DNA of 64,000 bases from Bacteroidales bacterium (lineage in GTDB: Bacteria; Bacteroidota; Bacteroidia; Bacteroidales; UBA932): positions 157,617 to 221,616 of the forward strand of contig JAGBVR010000007.1 in the NCBI GenBank assembly GCA_017630215.1, read 5' to 3'. Positions within the stretch are counted from its first letter, which is position 1, and each line of letters starts with the position of its first letter. This document shows, in pieces, positions 1 to 7,844 of this stretch. The notes under the pieces were generated by a model that was given only the letters and a program-made list of their open reading frames with translations, was not told where the DNA came from and did not search any database. The translations under genes were made by a program, and so were the position numbers.

Positions 1-178
1 CCTTAACCTCTACCTCTACATTGATCTTGCTCTCACGAGCGAGCCAACCGAGTGCAGTGTAGAACTCTGCGCTACCGAGACCTGACTCCTTCTTGAGCTT
101 TGTCTCAGTCATCTTACCGTTTGCATTGAGTACATTCCAGAGAATGCCTGCGTTGTTTCCAATGTTGTTGATTTCCAT
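1..178 (-). CDS. Winged helix-turn-helix protein, partial (3' end outside window)
   Basis: The reverse strand encodes 59 residues from an ATG at 178 and stays open to the window edge. It begins MEINNIGNNAGILWNVLN and continues with MTETKLKKESGL and FYTALGWLARE. This matches the small (about 70 aa) Bacteroidetes winged helix-turn-helix family, in which a helix-turn-helix places a recognition helix at the FYTALGWL segment. The role is not established; it could be a DNA-binding protein or a protein-interaction module. A consensus promoter lies upstream. The C-terminus is missing only because the window ends. Confidence 0.75.
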   Translation of the reverse strand, partial: MEINNIGNNAGILWNVLNANGKMTETKLKKESGLGSAEFYTALGWLARESKINVEVEVK

Positions 179-533
179 AATAATTAATCTAGTTAAGTTT
201 ATAATTCTGCGGCATCTCACCGCCACACACTTTCCAATTTTGCGGGCGCAAAGATATGCAAACAAAATGACATAACAAACACTGTAACAGAAAGTTAACA
301 ATTTGGAATCTTACGATTTAAAAGCAATCGACCGCAATTACTTAAAATTCAAAAGAGATTCCAGGCCATCTCAACACAATCATAAGATCATTTGAATAGA
401 TAATTTCGAAATTCTACCGCACGACTTTTTGACAAATCCGCGCTTTTCTGTGCGGATTTTAGTGATTTTGAGCGAGTTTTTGGTAAATTTCCGCTCATTT
501 GTATGTATATTTACAAACTAATTCAATAATGAC
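179..533. other. Divergent intergenic region, 355 bp, no gene
   Basis: This gap separates two divergent genes and is AT-rich. It holds the clear leftward promoter at 249-279 and an imperfect stem-loop at 434-459 (AAATCCGC paired with GCGGATTT). A degraded -7 box (TATATTTA, 506-513) lies about 20 bases before the nuclease start. I see no ORF or RNA gene in it. Confidence 0.6.
249..279 (-). promoter_or_regulatory. Bacteroidetes promoter for the winged-helix gene
   Basis: Read on the reverse strand, TTTG (276-279) is followed after 19 bases by TATCTTTG (249-256). This matches the -33 TTTG / -7 TAnnTTTG consensus with near-ideal spacing. Transcription would start about 65 bases before the ATG. 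Confidence 0.75.
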
Positions 534-1343
534 ATGAAAAGACTAGCTATCTCAATCGTATGCATAATTATGCTTATTGCCCCCACCAATGCATTCGCAT
601 GGGGTGCGAAGGGACACGACGTCGTAGCGGCTATTGCCGAACAGAATCTGACACCGAAAGCGAAAAGGAAGATCAGCAAACTTCTGGAAGGTCGCTCTAT
701 CGTCTACTACTCATCATGGATGGACAACATCCAGAACTCCCCATATTGGGAGAACGGATACAACAAGACCAAGACCTGGCATTATGCCAATGTAGACAAA
801 GGCCACACATATCAGACAATGGAAAAAAACGAAAGCGGTGACGTAGTGAACGGACTGGAATTCCTCACTAAGCAGATGACTGACAATTATGACAATCTCA
901 CCGACAGCATGAGAGTAGACTATCTGAAGATGATAGTTCACATGGTAGGTGACCTCCATTGTCCTATGCACGCCGGAAGGCTCTCTGACCGCGGAGGAAA
1001 CGGCACAAGAGTGAGCTGGTTCAGAAGCGAGACAAGTCTCCATTCGGTATGGGACAGCAAAATGATCGATTCAGCCCGCAAATGGAGCTACAGCGAGTGG
1101 GTGGAGCAGCTGGACAGAGCAAACAGAAAATACAGAAAGGAAGTCAGCAAGGGATCTTATGAAGACTGGTTCGCTGAGACTGTGGAAGGCGCTGCAGACA
1201 TATATGACTATGTAGAAAGTTCCACCGATCGAGTTCCTGAACTTTCATACCAGTTCGTATATGACTTCTCCCCTCTCCTTGAAGTGCAGCTTATGAATGC
1301 AGGCTATCGTCTGGCTTATGTACTGAACACCATATTCAAATAA
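534..1343 (+). CDS. Secreted S1/P1-type zinc nuclease
   Basis: This 269-residue protein is a predicted secreted nuclease of the S1/P1 family, trinuclear-zinc enzymes that cut single-stranded nucleic acids and remove 3'-phosphates. The signal peptide should be cut after AFA-22, leaving Trp23 as the new N-terminus; in this family the N-terminal Trp is itself a zinc ligand. Other ligand motifs are visible in order: GAKGHD, TWHYANVD, HMVGDLHCPMH and LHSVWD. Length is typical. The gene is monocistronic and ends in a strong terminator. A role in scavenging phosphate or nucleotides outside the inner membrane is an inference. Confidence 0.9.
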   Translation: MKRLAISIVCIIMLIAPTNAFAWGAKGHDVVAAIAEQNLTPKAKRKISKLLEGRSIVYYSSWMDNIQNSPYWENGYNKTKTWHYANVDKGHTYQTMEKNESGDVVNGLEFLTKQMTDNYDNLTDSMRVDYLKMIVHMVGDLHCPMHAGRLSDRGGNGTRVSWFRSETSLHSVWDSKMIDSARKWSYSEWVEQLDRANRKYRKEVSKGSYEDWFAETVEGAADIYDYVESSTDRVPELSYQFVYDFSPLLEVQLMNAGYRLAYVLNTIFK

Positions 1344-1346
1344 ATG

Positions 1347-1385
1347 AAAACGGCTTGGATTTTTTCTGGTAATCCAAGCCGTTTT
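1347..1385 (+). terminator. Intrinsic terminator after the S1/P1 nuclease
   Basis: A perfect 15-bp stem (AAAACGGCTTGGATT pairing with AATCCAAGCCGTTTT) with a 9-base loop starts 3 bases after the stop codon and ends in a T run. It separates the nuclease from the tRNA gene. Confidence 0.9.
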
Positions 1386-1399
1386 TATGATAATATGCA

Positions 1400-1407
1400 T
1401 ATATTTG
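1400..1407 (+). promoter_or_regulatory. -7 box for tRNA-Gly
   Basis: TATATTTG fits TAnnTTTG and sits 9 bases before the mature tRNA 5' end, as expected for a tRNA promoter. No good -33 TTTG is visible. Confidence 0.6.
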
Positions 1408-1416
1408 CAGAAACAT

Positions 1417-1488
1417 GCGGGTATAGCTCAGTGGTAGAGCATCGGCTTCCCAAGCCGAGGGCCGCGGGTTCGACCCCCGTTACCCGCT
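1417..1488 (+). tRNA. tRNA-Gly (CCC anticodon)
   Basis: A full cloverleaf of 72 nt is visible. The acceptor arm pairs GCGGGTA with TACCCGC, the D stem pairs GCTC with GAGC, the anticodon stem is TCGGC/GCCGA around the loop TTCCCAA, and the T arm carries TTCGACC. Positions 34-36 read CCC, decoding GGG. The discriminator base is T, as is usual for glycine tRNAs. CCA is not encoded, so it must be added after transcription. Confidence 0.95.
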
Positions 1489-1496
1489 CAGCACAT

Positions 1497-2282
1497 CTAC
1501 TTCTTGATAAACAGCAGAGCCATCAGAGGCAATGCTATTATCGCCATCGTAGCACTGATTGGCAGATATATTCCAAAACTGACATATTTCACGACCAGAT
1601 AAGTCACAGCCAGAAGCCCGACTCCCATAGCTGAAGAAATCAGGTAATGCTTTCTGATGTCAGTACTCTTGCACACGATACGGCTGAGATTCGGCACTCC
1701 AAGTGAGATGAAACCGATAGGACCACATATTGAAACAGAACTGGTCACTAGGAACATTATTGCCAGCAGAAGCAGGGCCTTGGCCATATTGCCCAGTTCC
1801 AATTCTCCGTTGAAATGCCTTGTAAGAAGCTTTGCAGACCATAAGGCCGCCCCAAGTCCGACCACAAAGAGAACAAGAGAAAAGACAATATCTCCGCTCG
1901 TTACACCCTCAAGATTAAAATTGGCGGCACCCCAAAGATAATATTGCTTCAACAAATCCCCATTAGGGGCATTGGTAACAACGATAGTTCCAAGTGAGCC
2001 GATGAACGTGCCGAAAAGTATACCAAAAGTGATAAGATTCTGAGTACTCACCTTCAGTGTCACAAAAAAGCATACAATCGTACATATCAATGTGCATATG
2101 AAACTTCCCACTGTCAAAGAGCACCAGCCTGTCATTGTAGCCGCAGCTGCCCCAAGGCAGGCTGCACTTCCCAGACCGAGACTATATACATCTCCTAGCT
2201 GATTACGCCAGAGATATTGCATCTGGATGCCTCCTATAGGTAAGGCAATCCCTGAAATCAGTACATATAAAAGACTAAGCAT
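1497..2282 (-). CDS. FecCD/BtuC-family permease, short form
   Basis: This hydrophobic 261-residue protein matches the inner-membrane permease of iron-siderophore and vitamin B12 ABC importers. GIQMQYLWRNQLGD corresponds to the family's GxxxQxxxRNPLADP block, and CGPIGFISLGVPNLSRI to its GPIxFxGLxxPHxxR block. The family is normally about 330 residues; here the first one or two membrane helices before GIQMQ are absent, and the cytoplasmic segment before CGPIGF is shortened. It follows the TonB receptor gene with a 1-bp gap, so both share the cobalamin riboswitch. No ATPase or binding-protein gene is nearby. It may be a reduced B12 permease or a non-functional remnant under selection for reading frame. 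Confidence 0.75.
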   Translation of the reverse strand: MLSLLYVLISGIALPIGGIQMQYLWRNQLGDVYSLGLGSAACLGAAAATMTGWCSLTVGSFICTLICTIVCFFVTLKVSTQNLITFGILFGTFIGSLGTIVVTNAPNGDLLKQYYLWGAANFNLEGVTSGDIVFSLVLFVVGLGAALWSAKLLTRHFNGELELGNMAKALLLLAIMFLVTSSVSICGPIGFISLGVPNLSRIVCKSTDIRKHYLISSAMGVGLLAVTYLVVKYVSFGIYLPISATMAIIALPLMALLFIKK

Positions 2283-2283
2283 A

Positions 2284-4098
2284 TCAGAAACTGTATTCTA
2301 TTCCACCTATAAAATTACGTCCCGGCATCGGATATCCGCTGACCGTTTCATATCTGCAGTCTGCAAGATTTCTGGCTGTCACCTTGAATACGAGGCTACC
2401 CGCTTTCTTCAGGGACAGTTTCTTTGAGAATTCCACATCCAATGTATTCCAGTCAGGCAGGTCACCATATCCATCAGTTCTTCCCCCACGCCACTGCCAA
2501 AAAGGGCCCAGCTTCCAACCCTTCCAGGATAGTCCCAGACGCAGTATTGCAATATGTCTGGCAATATAAGGAATCTGCTGACCGAAGGACTCGCTTCCCG
2601 AAGTCCGGTCTACAGACGACTGGAAGGTATATTGACCTTTTGCATCGAAGAGCCATCTGCCCCTTATATACCGGAAACCGACCTCCGCGTCATATCCCGC
2701 CGAGAACACCTTGCCTATATTGTAAGGCTGCCATATATTCGGATCATCCGCGCTTGGAGCAGATGTAATCTTATCTGTAAGCCAGTTACAGAAGGCATCG
2801 AGACTTGCATCCACTTTCCAAGATGCTCCGATCACCTTTTTGAACTGCACAGCCAAGTCTGTCATCCAGGCATCCTCAGGTTTAAGTTCAGGGTTTCCAT
2901 AGCCAGCATAATAGAGTTCATTGAAGACCGGCACTCTATAGGATCTTCTCGCAAATGACCTTATATCGAACCCTTTGAATACAGTATATTTAAGGTCTAT
3001 GGATGGAGACACAGCTGTCCTTGCTTGAGCGCCATTATCATATGCCATGTTAAACTCCAGAGCTGCATCCGCTGCAAATCTTCCTGTGGTACAGGATGCG
3101 CCCAACGCAGAGAATGCGTTAAGACGTGATGCGTTATAATTCGAAGAATTCAATCCGTCCCACTGCAAGTCTGCAGCAAGAGACAATTTCAAGCCTTGGG
3201 TAATCTGAAAACTGTGAGATGTATTCAACTGCACCTCTGTCTGTCCATACTCACTGTCACCGTAGACACTTGTATAAAATATATCATCATAACCGGCCTT
3301 CAGGCTAAGATTAAGCGTATATAAAGGTGAGAATCTGTTAGTCAGTCTACCCTGCACAAAGGCATTCATATCCTTCTGTCTGTCATCTGACGGCCAGGCA
3401 ATGGAGCCGGGAGTTCCTCTTTGCGCAGTATTGAAAAACGCCTTGACATGATAATCACCCTCATCCAGCATGCCCCAAAGATCAAGACCGGACCTTATCT
3501 GGCTGATATCATTGTTAGTGCGTCTCTGGCCATCTCCATAGCTGTAATCTCCTTTGCTGAAAATTCCGGATGCATTTGCAGACAATGAGACTTTATCGGA
3601 AATACGGAAATCCACTCTTGTACTGGGGAGATAAGTCCCGAATGAACCAGCAGAGAAACGGATTGACCCAGATACAGGAATGTCTCTAAAGGAAGGTCTG
3701 GCCGTATTGAATGAAACACTGTTCTGAGCATAATCCAGCACCACATCACTGCAATACTCGACCCCAAGCATGCCGAGGTCATTCTGGCCGGACTGCATAT
3801 TGCCCACCTTTACCCCATCCACATACACTGATGTATGGGCACTGCCCATTCCCCTGAGGCTCACGGTCTTAAGACCGGCATAGCCTCCATTGTCACCGAC
3901 ATGTAATCCGGGACTTTGCAGAAGAATGTCTGAAACTGTAAATGAACCAGATGCGGAAAGAGTGTCCCTTCTGGAAACGAGTACACCTTTATCCGCGGTT
4001 ACTGTCACACTGTGAAGTGTGTCTGCGACAGGTTCCAACGAACCTGAATACAGGCCTTGAGAAAGCAGACCTGCAGAAATCAAAATTGTAAATAACAT
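2284..4098 (-). CDS. btuB: TonB-dependent outer-membrane receptor, BtuB-like
   Basis: This 604-residue protein has an N-terminal plug (VSDILLQSPGLHVGDNGG, then VSLRGMGSAHTSVYVDGVKVG) followed by a beta-barrel ending in an aromatic residue (GGIEYSF). These are hallmarks of small TonB-dependent receptors. A hydrophobic start and the ADTLHSVTVTADKG segment suggest a signal peptide followed by a TonB box. The cobalamin riboswitch in the leader makes cobalamin or a related corrinoid the likely ligand. It heads a two-gene operon with the short BtuC-like permease. The specific substrate is inferred from the riboswitch, not from the barrel sequence. Confidence 0.88.
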   Translation of the reverse strand: MLFTILISAGLLSQGLYSGSLEPVADTLHSVTVTADKGVLVSRRDTLSASGSFTVSDILLQSPGLHVGDNGGYAGLKTVSLRGMGSAHTSVYVDGVKVGNMQSGQNDLGMLGVEYCSDVVLDYAQNSVSFNTARPSFRDIPVSGSIRFSAGSFGTYLPSTRVDFRISDKVSLSANASGIFSKGDYSYGDGQRRTNNDISQIRSGLDLWGMLDEGDYHVKAFFNTAQRGTPGSIAWPSDDRQKDMNAFVQGRLTNRFSPLYTLNLSLKAGYDDIFYTSVYGDSEYGQTEVQLNTSHSFQITQGLKLSLAADLQWDGLNSSNYNASRLNAFSALGASCTTGRFAADAALEFNMAYDNGAQARTAVSPSIDLKYTVFKGFDIRSFARRSYRVPVFNELYYAGYGNPELKPEDAWMTDLAVQFKKVIGASWKVDASLDAFCNWLTDKITSAPSADDPNIWQPYNIGKVFSAGYDAEVGFRYIRGRWLFDAKGQYTFQSSVDRTSGSESFGQQIPYIARHIAILRLGLSWKGWKLGPFWQWRGGRTDGYGDLPDWNTLDVEFSKKLSLKKAGSLVFKVTARNLADCRYETVSGYPMPGRNFIGGIEYSF

Positions 4099-4140
4099 TG
4101 TTTACGCCTTAACAGAAGTCTGTCCCCGGACCTCATTCGT

Positions 4141-4297
4141 TTGACTTGACTATGGCAGGTCTTCGGACTCATCTCCGCATTCTGCGCCTTCTCACAGTCC
4201 AAAGGCTGCAATGGCATGATGCAAGTGCGTTAAGAGATTTACCGCTGCGGGCACAGTTCCGGATTTGCACCGGATTCCCTTACTCCATAATCCCGGC
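4141..4297 (-). promoter_or_regulatory. Cobalamin riboswitch
   Basis: The reverse strand carries the conserved elements of the adenosylcobalamin riboswitch in the right order: CCGGTGCAAATCCGG, CTGTGCCCGC, GCGGTAA and the 3' element GAGTCCGAAGACCTGCC. It lies between a TAnnTTTG promoter and the btuB start codon. By family precedent, binding of cobalamin lowers expression of the downstream transport genes, here btuB and the short permease. The boundaries are approximate. Confidence 0.93.
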
Positions 4298-4298
4298 A

Positions 4299-4306
4299 CA
4301 AATATA
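4299..4306 (-). promoter_or_regulatory. -7 box for the btuB operon
   Basis: The reverse strand reads TATATTTG directly upstream of the riboswitch, placing the start of transcription at its 5' edge. Confidence 0.65.
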
Positions 4307-4334
4307 AGTGTTATTTATCAGAAGCAGATAAAAT

Positions 4335-4826
4335 TCAAAGAGTTTTGACTATCGACTCATATAGATTCCGGCACCCGTCTTCCAGAAGATCCAGAACGAG
4401 GCTGAAGCCTTCCGAACCCATATAATACGGATCTGGAATATATGAAATCTTGTGACCGGTCAGATAGGAAGCCATTCTGACTATTTTATGACTGTCTTCC
4501 ACAGAAGGGGCCAGATGCATCAGATCCTCATAATTCTGATCATCCATAGCCACGATCAGATCGAAATCCAAGAAATCGTATCCTCGTACCTGACGGGCAG
4601 AATGAGAAAGTCCATATCCGCGATACAAGGCAGCTGTACGCATACGCCTGTCAGGATGCGCTCCACTATGTCCTCCATATATGCCGGCAGAATCAGCTAC
4701 AATACTATCCTGCATACCATTTTCTCTGACAATATGCTCGAATATGCCCTGAGCAGCCGGAGAACGGCAGATATTTCCCAGACACACGAAAAGGACTTTG
4801 TATTTCGAAGTAGCGGAAGTTTCCAT
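4335..4826 (-). CDS. Low-molecular-weight protein-tyrosine phosphatase
   Basis: The protein starts METSATSKYKVLFVCLGNICRS, containing the CX5RS phosphate-binding loop of the LMW-PTP family, and ends with DPYYMG, where the Asp is the general acid. At 163 residues it has the family length (about 155-160). An in-frame ATG at 4859 would add 11 residues and overlap alr by 32 bases. I prefer the ATG at 4826, which starts just past the alr stop and gives the normal N-terminus. It is the second gene of an alr operon. Such enzymes dephosphorylate tyrosine kinases of exopolysaccharide systems or other small substrates; the target here is unknown. Confidence 0.88.
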   Translation of the reverse strand: METSATSKYKVLFVCLGNICRSPAAQGIFEHIVRENGMQDSIVADSAGIYGGHSGAHPDRRMRTAALYRGYGLSHSARQVRGYDFLDFDLIVAMDDQNYEDLMHLAPSVEDSHKIVRMASYLTGHKISYIPDPYYMGSEGFSLVLDLLEDGCRNLYESIVKTL

Positions 4827-4827
4827 A

Positions 4828-5946
4828 TTATTGTTTATCAGCGATAATGATTCTTTCAATTCTGCGAGGAACTGAGGTCAATATCTCATATGGAATCGTT
4901 CCGAGGATGTCCGCGAGCTCGGCAATACCAGGCTCTTTGCCGAATATTGTCACAGTATCGCCCACTTTCACATCAAGACCGGTAACATCCAGCATCGTCA
5001 TATCCATACAGATATTGCCAATAGTCGGTACGCGGTGACCATTGACCATAAAACTGCCTTTCCCACGGCTGAGATGACGGTCAAGTCCGTCGGCATAGCC
5101 TACAGGAATAGTAGCTATCACCGTTCCCTCCGGTGCAATCTTTCCATGGCGGCCATATCCAATGGTCCCATCCTCCGGCTTCAATGTCTTGATCTGAAGG
5201 ACCTTGCATTTGAACGAAGCCACTGTGGCCAGATGGGTTCCAGGCAATGCACTCACACCATAGATGCCGATTCCCAAACGCACCATATCGAACTGATATT
5301 CAGGAAATCTCTCAATTCCGGCCGAATTAAGAATATGATAAACAGGCTTATAACCGATAGCATCGGTAAGTCTGTCGGCGCTTTCTTTGAAAAGACGCAC
5401 CTGATCATGAGTGAAATCGTCGCAAGACGGATCATCAGCCGCCGCAAGATGAGAATACACGGACCTCACCTTGACACAAGAGCAAGAAGAGAGGAATTCA
5501 AGGAGTTCAGGAAGTTCGTCACTCATAAATCCCAATCTGTGCATCCCGGTGTCAATCTTAATATGGACCGGAAAATCTCTGATTCCCCTTTTTTCCAGTA
5601 CGCCGCACAATATCTTGAGCGAATACATATTCGGAATGCCTGGCTCAAGACCGTAGTTGACGATCTGCTCGAAGGAATCCGTACCTGCAGTAAGTACCAT
5701 TATAGGGGACTTTATTCCGGCCTGACGGAGTTCAATTCCCTCTACGGGATAGGCTACTGCAAGATAGTCTGCTCCGGCCTGCTCCATAAGAGAGGCAAAC
5801 TGGACAGCTCCATGTCCATATGCATTGGCCTTCACCAGCACCAGAAGTCTGGTGGAAGCTTCAAGTCGGGATCTGAAATATCTGTAGTTTTCAAGGCAGC
5901 CGTTCAGATTGATCTCAAGCCTTGAAAATTCATTGCTGATGTACAT
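4828..5946 (-). CDS. alr: Alanine racemase
   Basis: This PLP enzyme interconverts L- and D-alanine for peptidoglycan. The PLP lysine is Lys39 in VKANAYGHG, near the N-terminus of the TIM barrel. The C-terminal beta-domain supplies the second catalytic base, expected at the Tyr in GYGRHG, and the conserved GNICMDMTMLDV segment. Length (372 aa) is standard. Its own promoter lies upstream, and the tyrosine phosphatase gene follows immediately. Confidence 0.95.
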   Translation of the reverse strand: MYISNEFSRLEINLNGCLENYRYFRSRLEASTRLLVLVKANAYGHGAVQFASLMEQAGADYLAVAYPVEGIELRQAGIKSPIMVLTAGTDSFEQIVNYGLEPGIPNMYSLKILCGVLEKRGIRDFPVHIKIDTGMHRLGFMSDELPELLEFLSSCSCVKVRSVYSHLAAADDPSCDDFTHDQVRLFKESADRLTDAIGYKPVYHILNSAGIERFPEYQFDMVRLGIGIYGVSALPGTHLATVASFKCKVLQIKTLKPEDGTIGYGRHGKIAPEGTVIATIPVGYADGLDRHLSRGKGSFMVNGHRVPTIGNICMDMTMLDVTGLDVKVGDTVTIFGKEPGIAELADILGTIPYEILTSVPRRIERIIIADKQ

Positions 5947-5973
5947 TGCTGAATTTCGTCAATAATTGAGCAG

Positions 5974-5981
5974 CAAAATTA
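5974..5981 (-). promoter_or_regulatory. -7 box for alr
   Basis: The reverse strand reads TAATTTTG, fitting TAnnTTTG, about 28 bases before the alr ATG. A CAAA at 5995-5998 is too close to serve as a good -33 element. Confidence 0.5.
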
Positions 5982-6124
5982 CTAAATATTCTGACAAAAT
6001 TGTCATTTTTGCTGCAGGCTTGTTTTTTGCACCTATATGCCGACGACATAGAAACCGCTGCCCCCGACATTGGCAGGACAAAATGTCAGTACTCCGGAAA
6101 ACAAACAATTAAACTTATAGCATT

Positions 6125-6796
6125 ATGAATATCTGGTTCATTATGATCGCCATCATGGTTCTGAGCTTCATCATCCAGCATATGTTGCAGAGCCGGTTCA
6201 ACAAGTATTCGAAAGTGGGCCTTCCCAACGGGATGTCTGGAGCTGAAGTTGCGCAGAAAATGCTACGTGACCACGGAATATATGACGTGAAGGTCGTACC
6301 CACAAACGGCATGCTCACAGACCACTTCAACCCTCAGACGAAAACCGTAGCCTTGAGTGAAGGTGTATATGCAAGCAGAAGCGTGGCTGCAGCTGCAGTA
6401 GCTGCTCACGAATGCGGACACGCAGTACAGCACGCCTACGGATATGCTCCTCTGAGAATGCGCTCAGCCCTCGTCCCTATGGTAAGCTTCGCATCCAATA
6501 TCGTACAATGGGTACTTCTTCTGGGAGTGATCATGATCAACAGCTTTCCGGGACTCCTGTGGTTCGGAATAATCCTTTTCGCGACCACAACCCTCTTCAG
6601 TTTCATCACCCTCCCTGTGGAGATCAATGCAAGCACCAGGGCCATCTCTTGGCTGACGCAGTCAGGAATCACCGACGCACAGACCCGCCCGATGGCTATC
6701 GATGCTCTCAAATGGGCAGCATATACTTATGTAGTGGCAGCACTCGGATCGCTTGCGACCCTTCTTTACTATATCGGACTTGCACGCAGAGACTGA
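6125..6796 (+). CDS. Neutral zinc metallopeptidase, YugP family
   Basis: This 223-residue membrane protein has an N-terminal helix, then AAHECGHAVQHAYGY, whose HExxH is the zinc-binding catalytic motif of the YugP-like family. Two or three further hydrophobic helices follow (WVLLLGVIMINSFPGLLWFG and AAYTYVVAALGSLATLLYYIG). The family also shows the conserved segment after residue 170 seen here as INASTRAISWL. Substrates are not well established; a role in membrane-protein turnover is likely. It is monocistronic and converges on the DUF4886 gene, with a repeat element between the two. Confidence 0.9.
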   Translation: MNIWFIMIAIMVLSFIIQHMLQSRFNKYSKVGLPNGMSGAEVAQKMLRDHGIYDVKVVPTNGMLTDHFNPQTKTVALSEGVYASRSVAAAAVAAHECGHAVQHAYGYAPLRMRSALVPMVSFASNIVQWVLLLGVIMINSFPGLLWFGIILFATTTLFSFITLPVEINASTRAISWLTQSGITDAQTRPMAIDALKWAAYTYVVAALGSLATLLYYIGLARRD

Positions 6797-6811
6797 CAAT
6801 CATTTCGATAA

Positions 6812-6991
6812 AGCACTTGTTTTATATAAGCCAGCGGTAGAGATACCGGTGACCCCCGCCTCCCGAACATTCCTGCTGCCGCAGGCTGTTCGCTGCAAAA
6901 GCCCACTGGGCTGTTTGCCGAGTTGCTCACGACCCCTAGCCGAGGGTGGCATGTCACCTATATCTCTACCGCTGGCTTTAAAACAAGTGCT
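6812..6991. repeat. Palindromic element A with conserved core inside locus-specific arms
   Basis: The gap between two convergent genes is filled by an inverted repeat. The left arm (6812-6853) and right arm (6953-6991) pair over about 38 bases, including AAGCCAGCGGTAGAGATA and an outer AGCACTTGTTTT. Inside lie two blocks shared with element B at 39193-39306: 6843-6864 (22 of 22 identical) and 6933-6962 (29 of 30 identical, opposite orientation). About 70 bases between the blocks are unique to this copy and include a GCCCAGTGGGC-type hairpin. The outer arms differ completely from those of element B. It contains no credible ORF. Confidence 0.85.
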
Positions 6992-7002
6992 GACGGACCT
7001 GA

Positions 7003-7839
7003 TTATTTGATTTTAGTAATCTTCGACGGCTTCTTGACAGCCTTTCTTGCAGCCTTCTGCGCTGCCTTGCACTGCTCCGGAGTCATTCCCTCAGGACAGT
7101 AAGTATTGCCGATCGGATTCTTTCCAAGCACAGCCTGAAGCCAGGTACACGAAGCGACATATCTGCCGAAAGGCCTGCTCAGATGATATCCGTCACGTGT
7201 CAGGTCATCTCCAAGAATAGATGTTCTGGCATTCTGGATGGCGGTTCCGGAAGGTATGATGATCTTTATATCTTGTATCTGTGGCACTACCTCATTTACA
7301 GTAGCAATGATCGCATTATACATCTTCATCTGATCATTATCATACCTGTGATATTCCTTATGATTGGAATCCTTGGAATACGCCCATGTCTGATGGAACA
7401 TAAATACCACATCTTCTGGCACACGAGCCTTAACATACTCCACAAGTTCGGGAAGCTGTGCATATGTTTCAGGCTGTCCCGAATTAGGACTTGACTGCTG
7501 GAAAGAAACATAATCCCAGTCCTCATCTGCAAGACCGCGTTCCATTGTATAGCCATAATCGATGGTCCTTATCCCCTCTGCGTCGATCTTACGATACTCA
7601 TAGTCGGCAATGTTTCCACGAAGATTCCTTACATGTCTCTCGATCGAACATCCAGCTTTATAAATATTGCCGATTACGATTGTAAGACCTTCGGCTTTTG
7701 CTAACCCGTGCAGATGATCCTCGATGGCATCATCGGAGAAACTATTGCCGATGGCAAGAATCTTTATAGTATCATTCTGAGCCAGACAGAATATTGACGA
7801 AATCAAGAGTGCCGCCAGTAACAATAAAAACTTTTTCAT
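7003..7839 (-). CDS. Secreted DUF4886 (SGNH-like) protein
   Basis: After a signal peptide ending near CLAQ-21, the sequence ILAIGNSFSDDAIEDHL carries the GNSFS block of DUF4886, an SGNH-hydrolase-like family common in Bacteroidetes. A later DGYHLSRPFGRYVASC supplies the Asp and His expected for the catalytic set. The family is thought to act as an esterase on glycans or other exported substrates, but activity is unproven. The C-terminus is rich in Lys and Ala (KAAQKAARKAVKKPSKITK), which is unusual and could bind anionic surface polymers. It is the second gene of an operon, 5 bases after the M28 peptidase. Confidence 0.85.
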   Translation of the reverse strand: MKKFLLLLAALLISSIFCLAQNDTIKILAIGNSFSDDAIEDHLHGLAKAEGLTIVIGNIYKAGCSIERHVRNLRGNIADYEYRKIDAEGIRTIDYGYTMERGLADEDWDYVSFQQSSPNSGQPETYAQLPELVEYVKARVPEDVVFMFHQTWAYSKDSNHKEYHRYDNDQMKMYNAIIATVNEVVPQIQDIKIIIPSGTAIQNARTSILGDDLTRDGYHLSRPFGRYVASCTWLQAVLGKNPIGNTYCPEGMTPEQCKAAQKAARKAVKKPSKITKIK

Positions 7840-7844
7840 ATGCC

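Noticed and set aside
434-459. Hairpin upstream of the S1/P1 gene as a terminator
   Set aside because: The stem is only 8 bp with a 10-base loop, and no gene on the + strand precedes it within the window.
1344-1634. Open frame of 96 residues across the tRNA-Gly gene
   Set aside because: It reads straight through the terminator and the full tRNA, which are far better supported.
1497-2282. Frameshift as the cause of the short BtuC-like permease
   Set aside because: The ATG lies 1 bp after the btuB stop, leaving no room upstream for a lost N-terminal coding segment, so it is a deletion or a short form, not a frameshift.
5035-5925. Open frame of 296 residues antisense to alr
   Set aside because: It is a mirror frame of the well-supported alanine racemase; its translation resembles no family.
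6753-7010. Open frame of 85 residues across element A
   Set aside because: It runs through the hairpins of the repeat; similar short frames cross element B, as expected for a shared non-coding core.
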